Assembly (NCBI RefSeq): GCF_014648875.1
Contig: NZ_BMRY01000008.1
Span: 124,001 to 188,000, forward strand
DNA: 64,000 nucleotides
DNA from: Streptomyces parvus
GTDB lineage: Bacteria; Actinomycetota; Actinomycetes; Streptomycetales; Streptomycetaceae
Reading direction: 5' to 3'
Part shown: positions 49,116 through 57,170 of the stretch, in pieces
How positions within the stretch are numbered: the stretch's first letter is position 1
Layout: each line of letters starts with the position of its first letter
Program-made: the position numbers and the translations under genes
The notes under the pieces: model-generated
The model's input: only the letters and a program-made list of their open reading frames with translations
Databases searched by the model: none
What the model was told of the DNA's origin: nothing

Positions 49116-50363
49116 ATGAAGAGCATCCTCACTCCGCTGGGGCCCAAGGCCGACAAGGACACCGTGCGACGGCACAATCTGAGCCTGGTACTGCGCGCCG
49201 TGCGGGACGAGGGCGAGCGCGGCGACGCCACGCGCGCCGGAGTGGCCGCCCGGGTCGGGCTGACCCGGGCCGCGGTGTCCTCGCTCGTCGAGCAGCTGAT
49301 GGACAGCGGGTTCCTCACCGAGTCGGGCAAGACGTTCAGCGGCCAGGCCGGCCGCCCCGGCACCGCGCTGAAGGTGGCCCGCACCGGTCCGGCCGGGCTC
49401 GGTGTGGAGATCAACATCGATTACGTCTCGGTGTGCGTGGTGGATCTGGCGGGCACCGGCCGGGTCCGGCAGACCGAGCACCTCGACAACCGGGGCACGC
49501 CCGCCGAGGAGGCGCTGGCGCGGGCGGCCCGGCTCGCCGCGCGGACCCTGGAGTCGGCGTACGAGCAGGAGCTGCGTCCGGTGGGGGCGGCGCTGGCGCT
49601 GCCGGGGCTCGTCTCCGGCGGGTCGGTGCGGCAGGCCCCCAACCTCGGCTGGAACGAGGTCCCGGCGCAGGAGCTGTTCGCCGACGCGCTGGCCGCCCTG
49701 CGCCCCGGCCACCCGGCGCTGCCGGTCGCCTCGGAGAACGAGGCCAATCTCGCGGCGCTGGCCGAGCTGTGGTTCGGCGGGCTCGGGGAAGTCCGCAGCT
49801 TCCTCTATCTGACCGGTGAGATCGGGGTCGGCGGGGCGCTGGTCCTGAACGGCGAACTGCTGCGCGGTGCGCACGGTTTCGCCGGGGAGATCGGCCATGT
49901 GGTGGTGGACCCGGCGGGTCCGGAGTGCCGGTGCGGATCGCGGGGGTGCCTGGAGCAGTACGCCGGACAGGCGGCGCTGCTGCGGTCAGCCGGGATCGAG
50001 GGGATCGGCGGCGCCTCCGGGGTGCTGGAGCTGGAGCGGCGCGCGGGGGCGGAGGACCCGCGTGCGGTGGCCGCGATCGGTGAGGCGGGCCGGATGCTGG
50101 GCCGGGTGCTGTCGGGGGCGGTCAATCTGGTCGACCCGGACGCGGTGGTGCTCGGCGGCATCTACCGGAGCCTGATGCCGTGGCTGGCGCCGCCCGCGGA
50201 CGAGGAGCTGACGGGCCGGGTGGTGTCGGGCCTCTGGTCGCCCGGCAGCGGCCGGCTCCGGGCGTCGTCGGTGGCGGGCGACGCGGCGCGGGGCGCGGCG
50301 GCGCTCGTGGTGCAGGACGTGCTGGACGATCCGGTGGCGTACGCGGAGCCGTCGGGCGGGTGA
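49116..50363 (+). CDS. xylR: ROK-family regulator, probable xylose repressor
   Basis: The 415-aa protein starts at ATG 49116. An N-terminal winged helix (about 17-75: DTVRRHNLSLVLRAV, TRAAVSSLVEQLMDSGFLTE) precedes a sugar-kinase-like ROK domain with GVEINIDYVSVCVVDLAG, GEIGHVVVDPAG and the zinc motif CRCGSRGCLEQY. Ahead of xylA it is best read as the xylose repressor, as in Bacillus and other actinobacteria. It is convergent with xylA and separated from it by a strong hairpin. The likely operators lie in the xylA/xylB divergent region. Confidence 0.88.
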   Translation: MKSILTPLGPKADKDTVRRHNLSLVLRAVRDEGERGDATRAGVAARVGLTRAAVSSLVEQLMDSGFLTESGKTFSGQAGRPGTALKVARTGPAGLGVEINIDYVSVCVVDLAGTGRVRQTEHLDNRGTPAEEALARAARLAARTLESAYEQELRPVGAALALPGLVSGGSVRQAPNLGWNEVPAQELFADALAALRPGHPALPVASENEANLAALAELWFGGLGEVRSFLYLTGEIGVGGALVLNGELLRGAHGFAGEIGHVVVDPAGPECRCGSRGCLEQYAGQAALLRSAGIEGIGGASGVLELERRAGAEDPRAVAAIGEAGRMLGRVLSGAVNLVDPDAVVLGGIYRSLMPWLAPPADEELTGRVVSGLWSPGSGRLRASSVAGDAARGAAALVVQDVLDDPVAYAEPSGG

Positions 50364-50423
50364 TTGGGGGCGTGGGCCGAGGCGGCCCGAAGGCCCCGGC
50401 CCGTGCTCACGCGGTACGCCGGT

Positions 50424-50462
50424 GAGCCCGGGCCCGTCCGGTACGCCGACGGGCCCGGGCTC
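50424..50462. terminator. Bidirectional terminator between the ROK gene and xylA
   Basis: A 15-bp perfect stem (50424-50438 with 50448-50462) with a 9-nt loop lies between the two convergent stops. Confidence 0.8.
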
Positions 50463-50484
50463 GCCCCGCGCATCAGCCCGTACG

Positions 50485-51651
50485 TCAGCGGACGGCGAGC
50501 AGGTGGTCCATGGCGAGCTGGTCCAGCGCCTCGAAGGCCATTCCGCGCTCCGCCGCCGCGTCCACGTCGAACTCCTCGTACGCCGTGCGGTCGGCGAGCA
50601 GCTCCGCCAGGCCGTCCCCCGCGGTCGGGCGCGCCAGTTCGTCCAGGCGGGAGGCCCGCAGCGCCGCCCGCACCTCGGGGTCGGCGCGGAAGGCCGCGGC
50701 CCGCTCCTTGAGGATGAGGTAGTTGCGCATGCAGCCGGCGGCCGAGGCCCAGACGCCGTCGTAGTCCTCGGTGCGCGGGGGCTTGAAGTCGAAGTGGCGC
50801 GGGCCTTCGTAGCCGCTCTCCAGCAGGTCGACGAGCCAGAACGCCTGGCGCAGGTCGCCCGCGCCGAAGCGCAGGTCCTGGTCGTACTTGATGCCGGACT
50901 GGCCGTTGAGGTCGATGTGGAAGAGCTTGTCCGCCCACATGGCCTGGGCGATGCCGTGCGGGAAGTTGAGCCCGGCCATCTGCTCGTGTCCGGTCTCCGG
51001 GTTGACCCCGACCAGCTCGGGGCGCTCCAGGCGCTCGATGAACGCCAGGGCGTGGCCGATGGTGGGCAGCAGGATGTCGCCGCGCGGCTCGTTGGGCTTG
51101 GGTTCGACGGCGAAGCGGAGGTCGTAGCCCTGCTCGGTGACGTACTCGCCGAGGAGGTCGAAGGCCTCCTTCATCCGGTGCAGGGCGAGGCGGACGTCCT
51201 TCGCCCCGCCCGACTCGGCGCCCTCGCGGCCGCCCCACGCCACGAACGTCTTCGCGCCCAGCTCGACGGCGAGGTCGATGTTGCGCAGGGTCTTGCGGAG
51301 CGCGTAGCGGCGTACGTCACGGTCGTTGGCCGTGAACCCGCCGTCCTTGAAGACGGGGTGCGTGAAGAGGTTCGTCGTCACCATGGGCACGACGAGGCCG
51401 CTGCTGTCGACCGCCTGCCGGAAACGCTTGACGATCTTCTCGCGCTCGGTCTCCGGCGCGCCGAAGGGGATCAGGTCGTCGTCGTGGAAGGTGACGCCCC
51501 AGGCGCCCAGCTCCGCGAGCCGCTGGACCGACTCGACGGGGTCGATGGCCGCGCGGGTCGCGTCGCCGAAGGGGTCCCTGCCCTGCCAGCCCACGGTCCA
51601 CAGACCGAAACTGAACTTGTCCTCGGGGGTGGGGGTGAAGCGTTCCGTCAT
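50485..51651 (-). CDS. xylA: Xylose isomerase
   Basis: The 388-aa enzyme has the length and sequence of Streptomyces xylose isomerases: FTPTPEDKFSFGLWTVGWQGRDPFGDATR near the start (given as a landmark in parts), catalytic H56 with D59 nearby in TFHDDD, and the metal site VEPKPNEPRGD and GVNPETGHEQMAG. It turns xylose into xylulose in the cytoplasm and needs Mg2+ or similar. Divergent xylB and the neighbouring ROK regulator complete the pathway. Start ATG 51651 follows GAAGGCGG. Confidence 0.97.
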   Translation of the reverse strand: MTERFTPTPEDKFSFGLWTVGWQGRDPFGDATRAAIDPVESVQRLAELGAWGVTFHDDDLIPFGAPETEREKIVKRFRQAVDSSGLVVPMVTTNLFTHPVFKDGGFTANDRDVRRYALRKTLRNIDLAVELGAKTFVAWGGREGAESGGAKDVRLALHRMKEAFDLLGEYVTEQGYDLRFAVEPKPNEPRGDILLPTIGHALAFIERLERPELVGVNPETGHEQMAGLNFPHGIAQAMWADKLFHIDLNGQSGIKYDQDLRFGAGDLRQAFWLVDLLESGYEGPRHFDFKPPRTEDYDGVWASAAGCMRNYLILKERAAAFRADPEVRAALRASRLDELARPTAGDGLAELLADRTAYEEFDVDAAAERGMAFEALDQLAMDHLLAVR

Positions 51652-51898
51652 CGTCGTCCGACCGCCTTCGCCTGCCGTCGGGACGCCCGGCGGCGAGCCC
51701 GGCACCCCTATTTGTTCAGTGTCATGACTAATCAAGCACACGGTACCCCGGGCACGGAACCCCCTTGCCGCGGGGAGCGTTTTCGACCCCCTGTGCAGAG
51801 GGCCGCGCATCCCGTAATTTGTTCGTGCCGCAGCCGAATGATCAGCACGCGTCGGCCAGCACCCGTTGGCCGGCCCCGCAGCGCGAAAGAGGCTTCCC
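51652..51898. promoter_or_regulatory. xylA-xylB divergent promoter region
   Basis: The 247-bp region has two copies of ATTTGTTC (51710-51717 and 51817-51824), one near each gene, and the perfect palindrome GTCATGAC (51721-51728) next to the first. The A/T-rich islands stand out from the surrounding G+C. TTTGTTC resembles half-sites bound by ROK-type XylR in other bacteria, so these are good operator candidates. Confidence 0.5.
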
Positions 51899-53380
51899 AT
51901 GCCGTCACCCGCCGTCGTCATCGGCGTGGACAGTTCGACGCAGTCCACCAAGGCAGTCCTCATCGACGCCGGGACCGGCGAGCAGCTCGCCGTGGGGCGC
52001 GCCCCGCACGTGGTCTCCGGTGAGGCGGGGGCCCGGGAGAGCGATCCGGAGATCTGGTGGCGGGCGCTGTGCGAGGCGGTGGCCGCCGGGCTGAAGGAGT
52101 CCGGCCTCCCGGGCCGCGCGGTCACCGGGATCGCGGTGGCCGGGCAGCAGCACGGGCTGGTCGTGCTCGACCGGGCGGGCCGGCCGCTGCGCCCCGCGCT
52201 GCTGTGGAACGACACCCGCTCCGCGCCGCAGGCCGCCGCTCTCACCGAGGCACTCGGCGGACCGGAGGCCTGGACGGCGCGGACAGGATCCGTACCGGTG
52301 GCGTCCATCACCGCTTCCAAGTGGCAGTGGCTGCGGGAGAACGAACCGGCGAGCGCGGCGGACGCGGCGGGCGTCCGGCTCCCCCACGACTTCCTCACCG
52401 AGCGCCTCGCGGGGGTCGCCGCCACCGACCCCGGGGACGCCTCGGGCAGCGGCTGGTACTCCACCGCGACCGGCGCGTACGACCCGGAGCTGCTGGAACT
52501 CCTCGGCCTGGACGCGGCGCTGCTCCCGGAGGTGGCGCCCACGGGGGCGGCCCGGATCGGTTCGCTCACCGAAGCGGCGGCCGAGGCGCTCGGTCTGCCC
52601 GCGGGCATCGCGGTGGCGGCCGGCACCGGCGACAACATGAGCGCCGCCGTGGGCCTCGGCCTCGGCGGCGCGGGGCTGCTGGACCACCCGGCCCTCAGCC
52701 TCGGCACGTCCGGCACGGTGTTCGCAGCCTCCCGCACCCGCCCCGCGTCCCCCGCGCTCAACGGGTTCGCCGCCGCCGACGGTACGTACCTCCCGCTGGC
52801 CTGCACCCTCAACTGCACGCTCGCCGTGGACAAGGTGGCGGCCCTGCTGGGCCTGGACCGCGAGGACGCGGCGCCCGGCGGCGAGGCGGTCCTGCTCCCG
52901 TACCTCGACGGCGAACGGACCCCGGACCTGCCGACCGCCTCCGGCCTCCTCACCGGACTCCGCCACCACACGACCCGGCAGCAACTGCTGGGGGCCGCCT
53001 ACGAGGGCGCGGCCGTCACCGTACTGCGCGCCACGGACGAACTCCTGTCGGCCTGCGGCCTCGACCCGGCCGCCCCCGAGGTCGCCGCCCGCCCGCTGCG
53101 GCTGATCGGCGGCGGGGCGCAGGGCCGGACGTGGGTGGAGACGGTACGCCGTCTCTCCGGCCGCCCGGTCGTCATCCCGGGCAACGGAGAGCTGGTCGCA
53201 CTCGGCGCGGCGGCACTGGCCGCATCGGCCGCGGGCGGCGGCGACCCGGTGGCCCTGGCGACGGCCTGGCAGCAGTCCGGGACGGACCGTCAGCTACCGG
53301 CGGTGGAGAGGGACACGGAGACCTGGGAGCGGGTCACGTCGGTCCTGGAGCGGGCGTCGGGGCCGATGCTGGGCGGCTGA
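51899..53380 (+). CDS. xylB: Xylulose kinase
   Basis: The 493-aa FGGY-family kinase has the first phosphate motif IGVDSSTQSTKAVLID, the substrate region GIAVAGQQHGLVVLD and RPALLWNDTRS, and the second half AAGTGDNMSAAVGLGL, LSLGTSGTVF and LIGGGAQGRTWVETV. It phosphorylates xylulose with ATP and so feeds the pentose phosphate pathway. The expected catalytic Asp is in the LPHDFLTERL/GDASGSG region. ATG 51899 starts the FGGY core directly. Confidence 0.95.
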   Translation: MPSPAVVIGVDSSTQSTKAVLIDAGTGEQLAVGRAPHVVSGEAGARESDPEIWWRALCEAVAAGLKESGLPGRAVTGIAVAGQQHGLVVLDRAGRPLRPALLWNDTRSAPQAAALTEALGGPEAWTARTGSVPVASITASKWQWLRENEPASAADAAGVRLPHDFLTERLAGVAATDPGDASGSGWYSTATGAYDPELLELLGLDAALLPEVAPTGAARIGSLTEAAAEALGLPAGIAVAAGTGDNMSAAVGLGLGGAGLLDHPALSLGTSGTVFAASRTRPASPALNGFAAADGTYLPLACTLNCTLAVDKVAALLGLDREDAAPGGEAVLLPYLDGERTPDLPTASGLLTGLRHHTTRQQLLGAAYEGAAVTVLRATDELLSACGLDPAAPEVAARPLRLIGGGAQGRTWVETVRRLSGRPVVIPGNGELVALGAAALAASAAGGGDPVALATAWQQSGTDRQLPAVERDTETWERVTSVLERASGPMLGG

Positions 53381-53514
53381 ACGAAAGGCTCCTCGCGGCC
53401 GGGGGCCTCCGCATGGGCGGCTCCCGGTCACCGCCCTTCGGCGATAGTCGCGACACCGAACCCGGACCGGGAGGCGCGACGGTGAACACCGCCGCCGGGG
53501 CCCAAGACCCCCGG

Positions 53515-53544
53515 TTGGGAATACGAACTGATTTTCCATAAGAT
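53515..53544 (+). promoter_or_regulatory. Promoter of the VWA operon (leaderless)
   Basis: TTGGGA (53515-53520), an 18-nt spacer and TAAGAT (53539-53544) form a good promoter. The start codon at 53551 lies where transcription should begin, so the message is probably leaderless. Confidence 0.55.
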
Positions 53545-53550
53545 CCGGCG

Positions 53551-54831
53551 ATGATCACTAGAAAACGGCTGACGACCGGGGTGGGCATAACGCTCGCCAC
53601 CCTGGCCGCCGGGCTCGGCACCGCGATCCCCGCCGCCGCCGACGAAGCCCCCGCCGCCCCCTCCCCCAAGGTCGAGCTGGTGCTCGACGTCAGCGGTTCC
53701 ATGCGTACCCGGGACATCGACGGCCAGTCCCGGATGGCCGCCGCCAAGCAGGCGTTCAACGATGTTCTGGACGCGGTGCCCGAGCAGGTGCAGCTCGGGA
53801 TCCGGACGCTCGGTGCGGACTATCCGGGCGAGGACCGCAAGGTCGGGTGCAAGGACACCCGGCAGCTCTATCCGGTCGGTCCGCTGGACCGCACGGAGGC
53901 CAAGGCCGCGGTCGCCACCCTCGCCCCCACCGGGTTCACCCCGATCGGGCCGGCCCTGCTCGGCGCGGCCGACGATCTGGAGGGCGGGGACGGTTCGCGG
54001 CGGATCGTGCTCATCACGGACGGCGAGGACACCTGCGGGCCGCTCGACCCGTGCGAGGTGGCCCGGGAGATCGCCGCCCGGGGTACCCACCTGGTCGTGG
54101 ACACGCTGGGTCTGGTGCCCAACGCCAAGATCCGCCAGCAGCTGACCTGTATCGCGGAGGCCACCGGCGGCACGTACACCGCCGTCCAGCACAAGGAAGA
54201 ACTCTCCGACCGCGTCAAGCAGTTGGTGGACCGGGCCGCCGAGCCCGTCGTCACTCCGGTGGCGACCGAGGGGGCGAAGAGCTGTTCCGGGGCTCCCGAG
54301 CTGAAGCCGGGGCTCTTCACCGACCGCTCGGAGATCGGCCAACACCGCTGGTACCGCGTCGATGTGCTGCCCGGTCAGGAGCTGCGCGCCTCGGCGAGCG
54401 TCGCGGCCGACCGTGCCGTGGACGACGACTACGGGGTCCTGCTGCGCGCGGTGACCGTGCACGGGCGCGAGATCGTCCGGGGTTCCGAGGCCGGGACCGG
54501 CCGCACGGACGTGATCTCGTCCGGGCTGCGCTATCCGAAGCCCGAGGCGGAGGACGGTGACGACGGCGACGGCAAGCCCGCCGCCGAGACCGTCTGCCTC
54601 CAGCTCGCCCACTCCTTCTCCGCGCCCGCCTCGGTGAAGCGGTCCCCCGGTCTGCCGGTCGAGCTGACCGTGGACGTGGTCGACGGCCCGGACAACGCCT
54701 CGGACGTCGCCGCCTTCGGGCTCGGCCGCGGCTGGTGGCTGCTCGGCGCGCTCGTCCTGACCGGACTGGTCGCGGGCCTGCTGACCGGCTGGATCTCGCG
54801 CTGGCGCATCGCCGTCTGGAGGACCAACTGA
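53551..54831 (+). CDS. Exported von Willebrand factor A domain protein, membrane-anchored
   Basis: The 426-aa protein has a signal peptide (1-30), a VWA domain (about 38-225) with the metal site DVSGSM, the Thr and Asp positions in TGFTPIG and LITDGEDTCG, and an outer beta domain (about 240-395) with RWYRVDVLPGQELRASASV. A C-terminal membrane helix (about 396-418) with a short Arg tail anchors it. VWA domains bind partners or ligands through Mg2+. Its stop overlaps the next start by 1 nt. Confidence 0.9.
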   Translation: MITRKRLTTGVGITLATLAAGLGTAIPAAADEAPAAPSPKVELVLDVSGSMRTRDIDGQSRMAAAKQAFNDVLDAVPEQVQLGIRTLGADYPGEDRKVGCKDTRQLYPVGPLDRTEAKAAVATLAPTGFTPIGPALLGAADDLEGGDGSRRIVLITDGEDTCGPLDPCEVAREIAARGTHLVVDTLGLVPNAKIRQQLTCIAEATGGTYTAVQHKEELSDRVKQLVDRAAEPVVTPVATEGAKSCSGAPELKPGLFTDRSEIGQHRWYRVDVLPGQELRASASVAADRAVDDDYGVLLRAVTVHGREIVRGSEAGTGRTDVISSGLRYPKPEAEDGDDGDGKPAAETVCLQLAHSFSAPASVKRSPGLPVELTVDVVDGPDNASDVAAFGLGRGWWLLGALVLTGLVAGLLTGWISRWRIAVWRTN

Positions 54832-55685
54832 TGACCAGGACCCCTCGCCGCGCCCGCGGCGTACGACGCGCGCTCACCGGAGCGCTGCTCGCCGGGCTCA
54901 CCCTCCTCACCACGGCCGGCCCGGCGGTGGCGGACGACCCGTCGGCGAGCGCGAGCCCCGCCGGGGACGAGGCCGGTCCCACCGAGGCCGGCACCACGTT
55001 CCGTACGGCGACCGCCCTGAAGCAGGGCCGGTCGGGCACCGCTCAGGCCTCGGCCGGCGACTACCTGTACTGGGTGTTCCCGGCCGACGCCGGTCAGCGG
55101 CCCACCGTCGAGGCCACGGTGAAGCTGCCCGAGAGCGCCGCCCGGCGTGGTGCGTCCACCTGGCAGGTCGACGTGTACGACGGGCTGCGCCGCCGCCAGG
55201 CCTGTATGTACGGGCACCAGACCCGTAAGGCGGCGGCCGACGCGGCCACCGTCGAGCTGTCCTGCGTCCTGCGCCCCGTGCGGGCCTGGTCCGAGCCGTG
55301 GGCGAACGACCCCCTGCCCGGGAGCTACTACATCCGCCTCACCGTCGTGGACCTGCCCGCCGCCGACCTCGGACTGCCGGTCGGCGTCGAGGTGCGGACG
55401 AGCTTCAAGGAGCTCGGCGGGGGCCACGACGGGGACGGCACCCTCGCCGAGCCGCTGGTGCCGGGCGTCTCGGTCGCCTCGGCGGGCGAGGGCGACGGGC
55501 GCGCTTCGGACGCGCCTTCGACCGTCGCCGCCGGTGAGCCCGAGGACGGCTGGGCCTCGGGCTGGTGGACCGACCGCTGGCTGTGGACCGTGGGCGGTGG
55601 CGTACTCGCCGCGCTGGCAGCCGTGTTCGGCTACTCGCTGACGCGGGGCCGGGGCCGCCCGGCCCACGTGCCGCCCGGCGTCTGA
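54831..55685 (+). CDS. Exported membrane-anchored protein, partner of the VWA protein
   Basis: The 284-aa protein begins at ATG 54831 and overlaps the VWA gene stop. It has a signal peptide (about 1-35), an outer beta domain with YLYWVFPADAGQRPTVEATVKL and SYYIRLTVVDLP, three cysteines, an acidic linker, and a C-terminal membrane helix (about 250-268) with an Arg-rich end. The beta domain resembles the second half of the VWA protein (pre-peptidase-like). The two probably form a surface complex, with no known substrate. Confidence 0.85.
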   Translation: MTRTPRRARGVRRALTGALLAGLTLLTTAGPAVADDPSASASPAGDEAGPTEAGTTFRTATALKQGRSGTAQASAGDYLYWVFPADAGQRPTVEATVKLPESAARRGASTWQVDVYDGLRRRQACMYGHQTRKAAADAATVELSCVLRPVRAWSEPWANDPLPGSYYIRLTVVDLPAADLGLPVGVEVRTSFKELGGGHDGDGTLAEPLVPGVSVASAGEGDGRASDAPSTVAAGEPEDGWASGWWTDRWLWTVGGGVLAALAAVFGYSLTRGRGRPAHVPPGV

Positions 55686-55800
55686 CAGGCGCTTCGGCCC
55701 CCGCGCCCGCTTGGCGGCTCAGCCCGGTCTCGGCGATCCTGGCTCCCGACAGGGGCACCGGATCGTCGAGGCCGGGGACGCCGCGGCGGAGGGGAACAGA

Positions 55801-56247
55801 ATGAGCGGGACGACGACGTACGTACGGTTCCAGAGCACCGAGCGCAGTCCCCGGGGGCATTTCCCGGGCATCTTCGCCCTGGCCAACGGGCTGGCGCGGG
55901 AGGGGCGCCTGAGCGAGGAGCAGCACCGCTTCTGGCGGGCGGGGAACGACTGGTACGACGCCGCGTACACGGACCCCTCGCGGGTCGACCCGACGGTGTA
56001 CGACTCCGACGTCAACCCCGGGGCGGTGGCCTGGTTCAAGGGGACGGCGACCCATCTGCTCGACCGGATCCCGGGCTATCTCGCGCTGCTGGCCGCTCAC
56101 AGGGTGCCGTGCGAGCGGCTGGAGTCCGTGGATCCCGGCAGGATCGTGTACGAGGACGACGTCCAGATCGTCGTGGTGCCCCGGCCGGACACTCCCCGGG
56201 GGAACTGCGGCTCCGGGCCCGCTCAGGCCGGTAGCACGCTCAACTGA
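55801..56247 (+). CDS. Conserved hypothetical protein, 148 aa
   Basis: ATG 55801 follows GAGGGGAACAGA. The protein contains STERSPRGHFPGIFALANGLAREGRL in parts, RFWRAGNDWYDAAYTDPS and AVAWFKGTATHLLDRIPGYLALL, and then a region with IVYEDDVQIVVVPR. It is soluble, Trp- and Tyr-rich and matches no family I can name. Its last 25 nt overlap the 3' end of the opposite GNAT gene. It lies 115 nt after the VWA operon and may or may not belong to it. Confidence 0.75.
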   Translation: MSGTTTYVRFQSTERSPRGHFPGIFALANGLAREGRLSEEQHRFWRAGNDWYDAAYTDPSRVDPTVYDSDVNPGAVAWFKGTATHLLDRIPGYLALLAAHRVPCERLESVDPGRIVYEDDVQIVVVPRPDTPRGNCGSGPAQAGSTLN

Positions 56248-56948
56248 CGGCCCACCTCCCGGTAGCCGAGCGCCCGCGCCACCCGGCGGGACGCGGGCGG
56301 CCGGGCCCGCCACTGCGGCAACAGTCCGGCGGCGAGGGCGTGCGCGGTCGCCGCGTGCGCCACCTGCCGGGCCAGGCCCCGGCCTCGCGCGTGCGGCGCG
56401 GTCAGCACGCAGAGGTGCGCGGTGTCGCGCGGCCAGTGCTCGTACCCGGCGGCGGCGAGCACCTCCGTGCCGCCGCGGACGACGAACACCGGTGAGGTGA
56501 CGTCCGCCAGCCCGCTCTCGCCCGCGTCCTCCGAGCCCACCTCCGTCAACAGCGCGCGCACCGCGGCATGTTCGGGAGACAGACGCGCCGTCGCGGCCGT
56601 GGTCCGCCCGATCGGGCGGAGGGCGTCCGGGGCGAGGTAGCCCAGGGCCGCCGGGCCGAGCGTGTCGGCCACCGGCAGCCGTCGGGCGACGGCGGCGGGG
56701 TCGGTGAGCGCGGCGGTCGTCAGGCCGGTCAGCGCGGAACGTGACGCATCCGCGGCGCGGTCCGTCGGCGCGGTGATCAGCGCCCCGTCCCCGACCGTCA
56801 CCACGCCCACCCAGGACGGCGGCGCCAGGGCCGAGCCCGGGGCGACCAGGACCGTCGGGCGGCCGGGAGTTCCGAAGGCGGCGCCCGGTTCGGCCGCCAG
56901 CTCCTGCCACAGCGCACGGGCCCGGGAGACCAGCGGATCCATCGACAT
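56223..56948 (-). CDS. GNAT-family N-acetyltransferase
   Basis: The 241-aa protein starts at ATG 56948. The C-terminal half has the acetyl-CoA site in AHLCVLTAPHARGRGLARQVAHAATAHALA, where ARGRGLA is the Q/RxxGxG/A motif, followed by ASRRVARALGYREVGRQLSVL. The N-terminal half (VAPGSALAPPSWVGVVTVGDG) is a partner domain seen in many actinobacterial GNAT proteins. The substrate is unknown. Longer upstream frames run into the divergent P450 and are not used. Confidence 0.85.
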   Translation of the reverse strand: MSMDPLVSRARALWQELAAEPGAAFGTPGRPTVLVAPGSALAPPSWVGVVTVGDGALITAPTDRAADASRSALTGLTTAALTDPAAVARRLPVADTLGPAALGYLAPDALRPIGRTTAATARLSPEHAAVRALLTEVGSEDAGESGLADVTSPVFVVRGGTEVLAAAGYEHWPRDTAHLCVLTAPHARGRGLARQVAHAATAHALAAGLLPQWRARPPASRRVARALGYREVGRQLSVLPA

Positions 56949-57105
56949 GGCGGGATTCTCGCACGGGGACGAAAGTCGGCCTGCGCTTCCTGTCCGGATC
57001 CGGAGGCGACTGCGGCTCCCCTCGACAACTCGCTTGCCCCATAAGACATCTGACGGATTTCGGTCAGGCCCTGCCGACGCCCTGGTGGAGCGCCGCCCCC
57101 ATCCT

Positions 57106-57123
57106 GTTCGATAGGGCTCGAAC
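57106..57123. promoter_or_regulatory. GTTCGA-N6-TCGAAC palindrome upstream of the P450 gene
   Basis: Perfect 6-bp arms enclose TAGGGC, 47 nt before ATG 57171. The centre resembles a -10 box (ATAGGGCT), so a repressor bound here could block the promoter. Confidence 0.4.
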
Positions 57124-57170
57124 GGCTGCGCGCCGACAGCGGCGCGCGCCCCAGTGAGCGGAGTTCCTCG

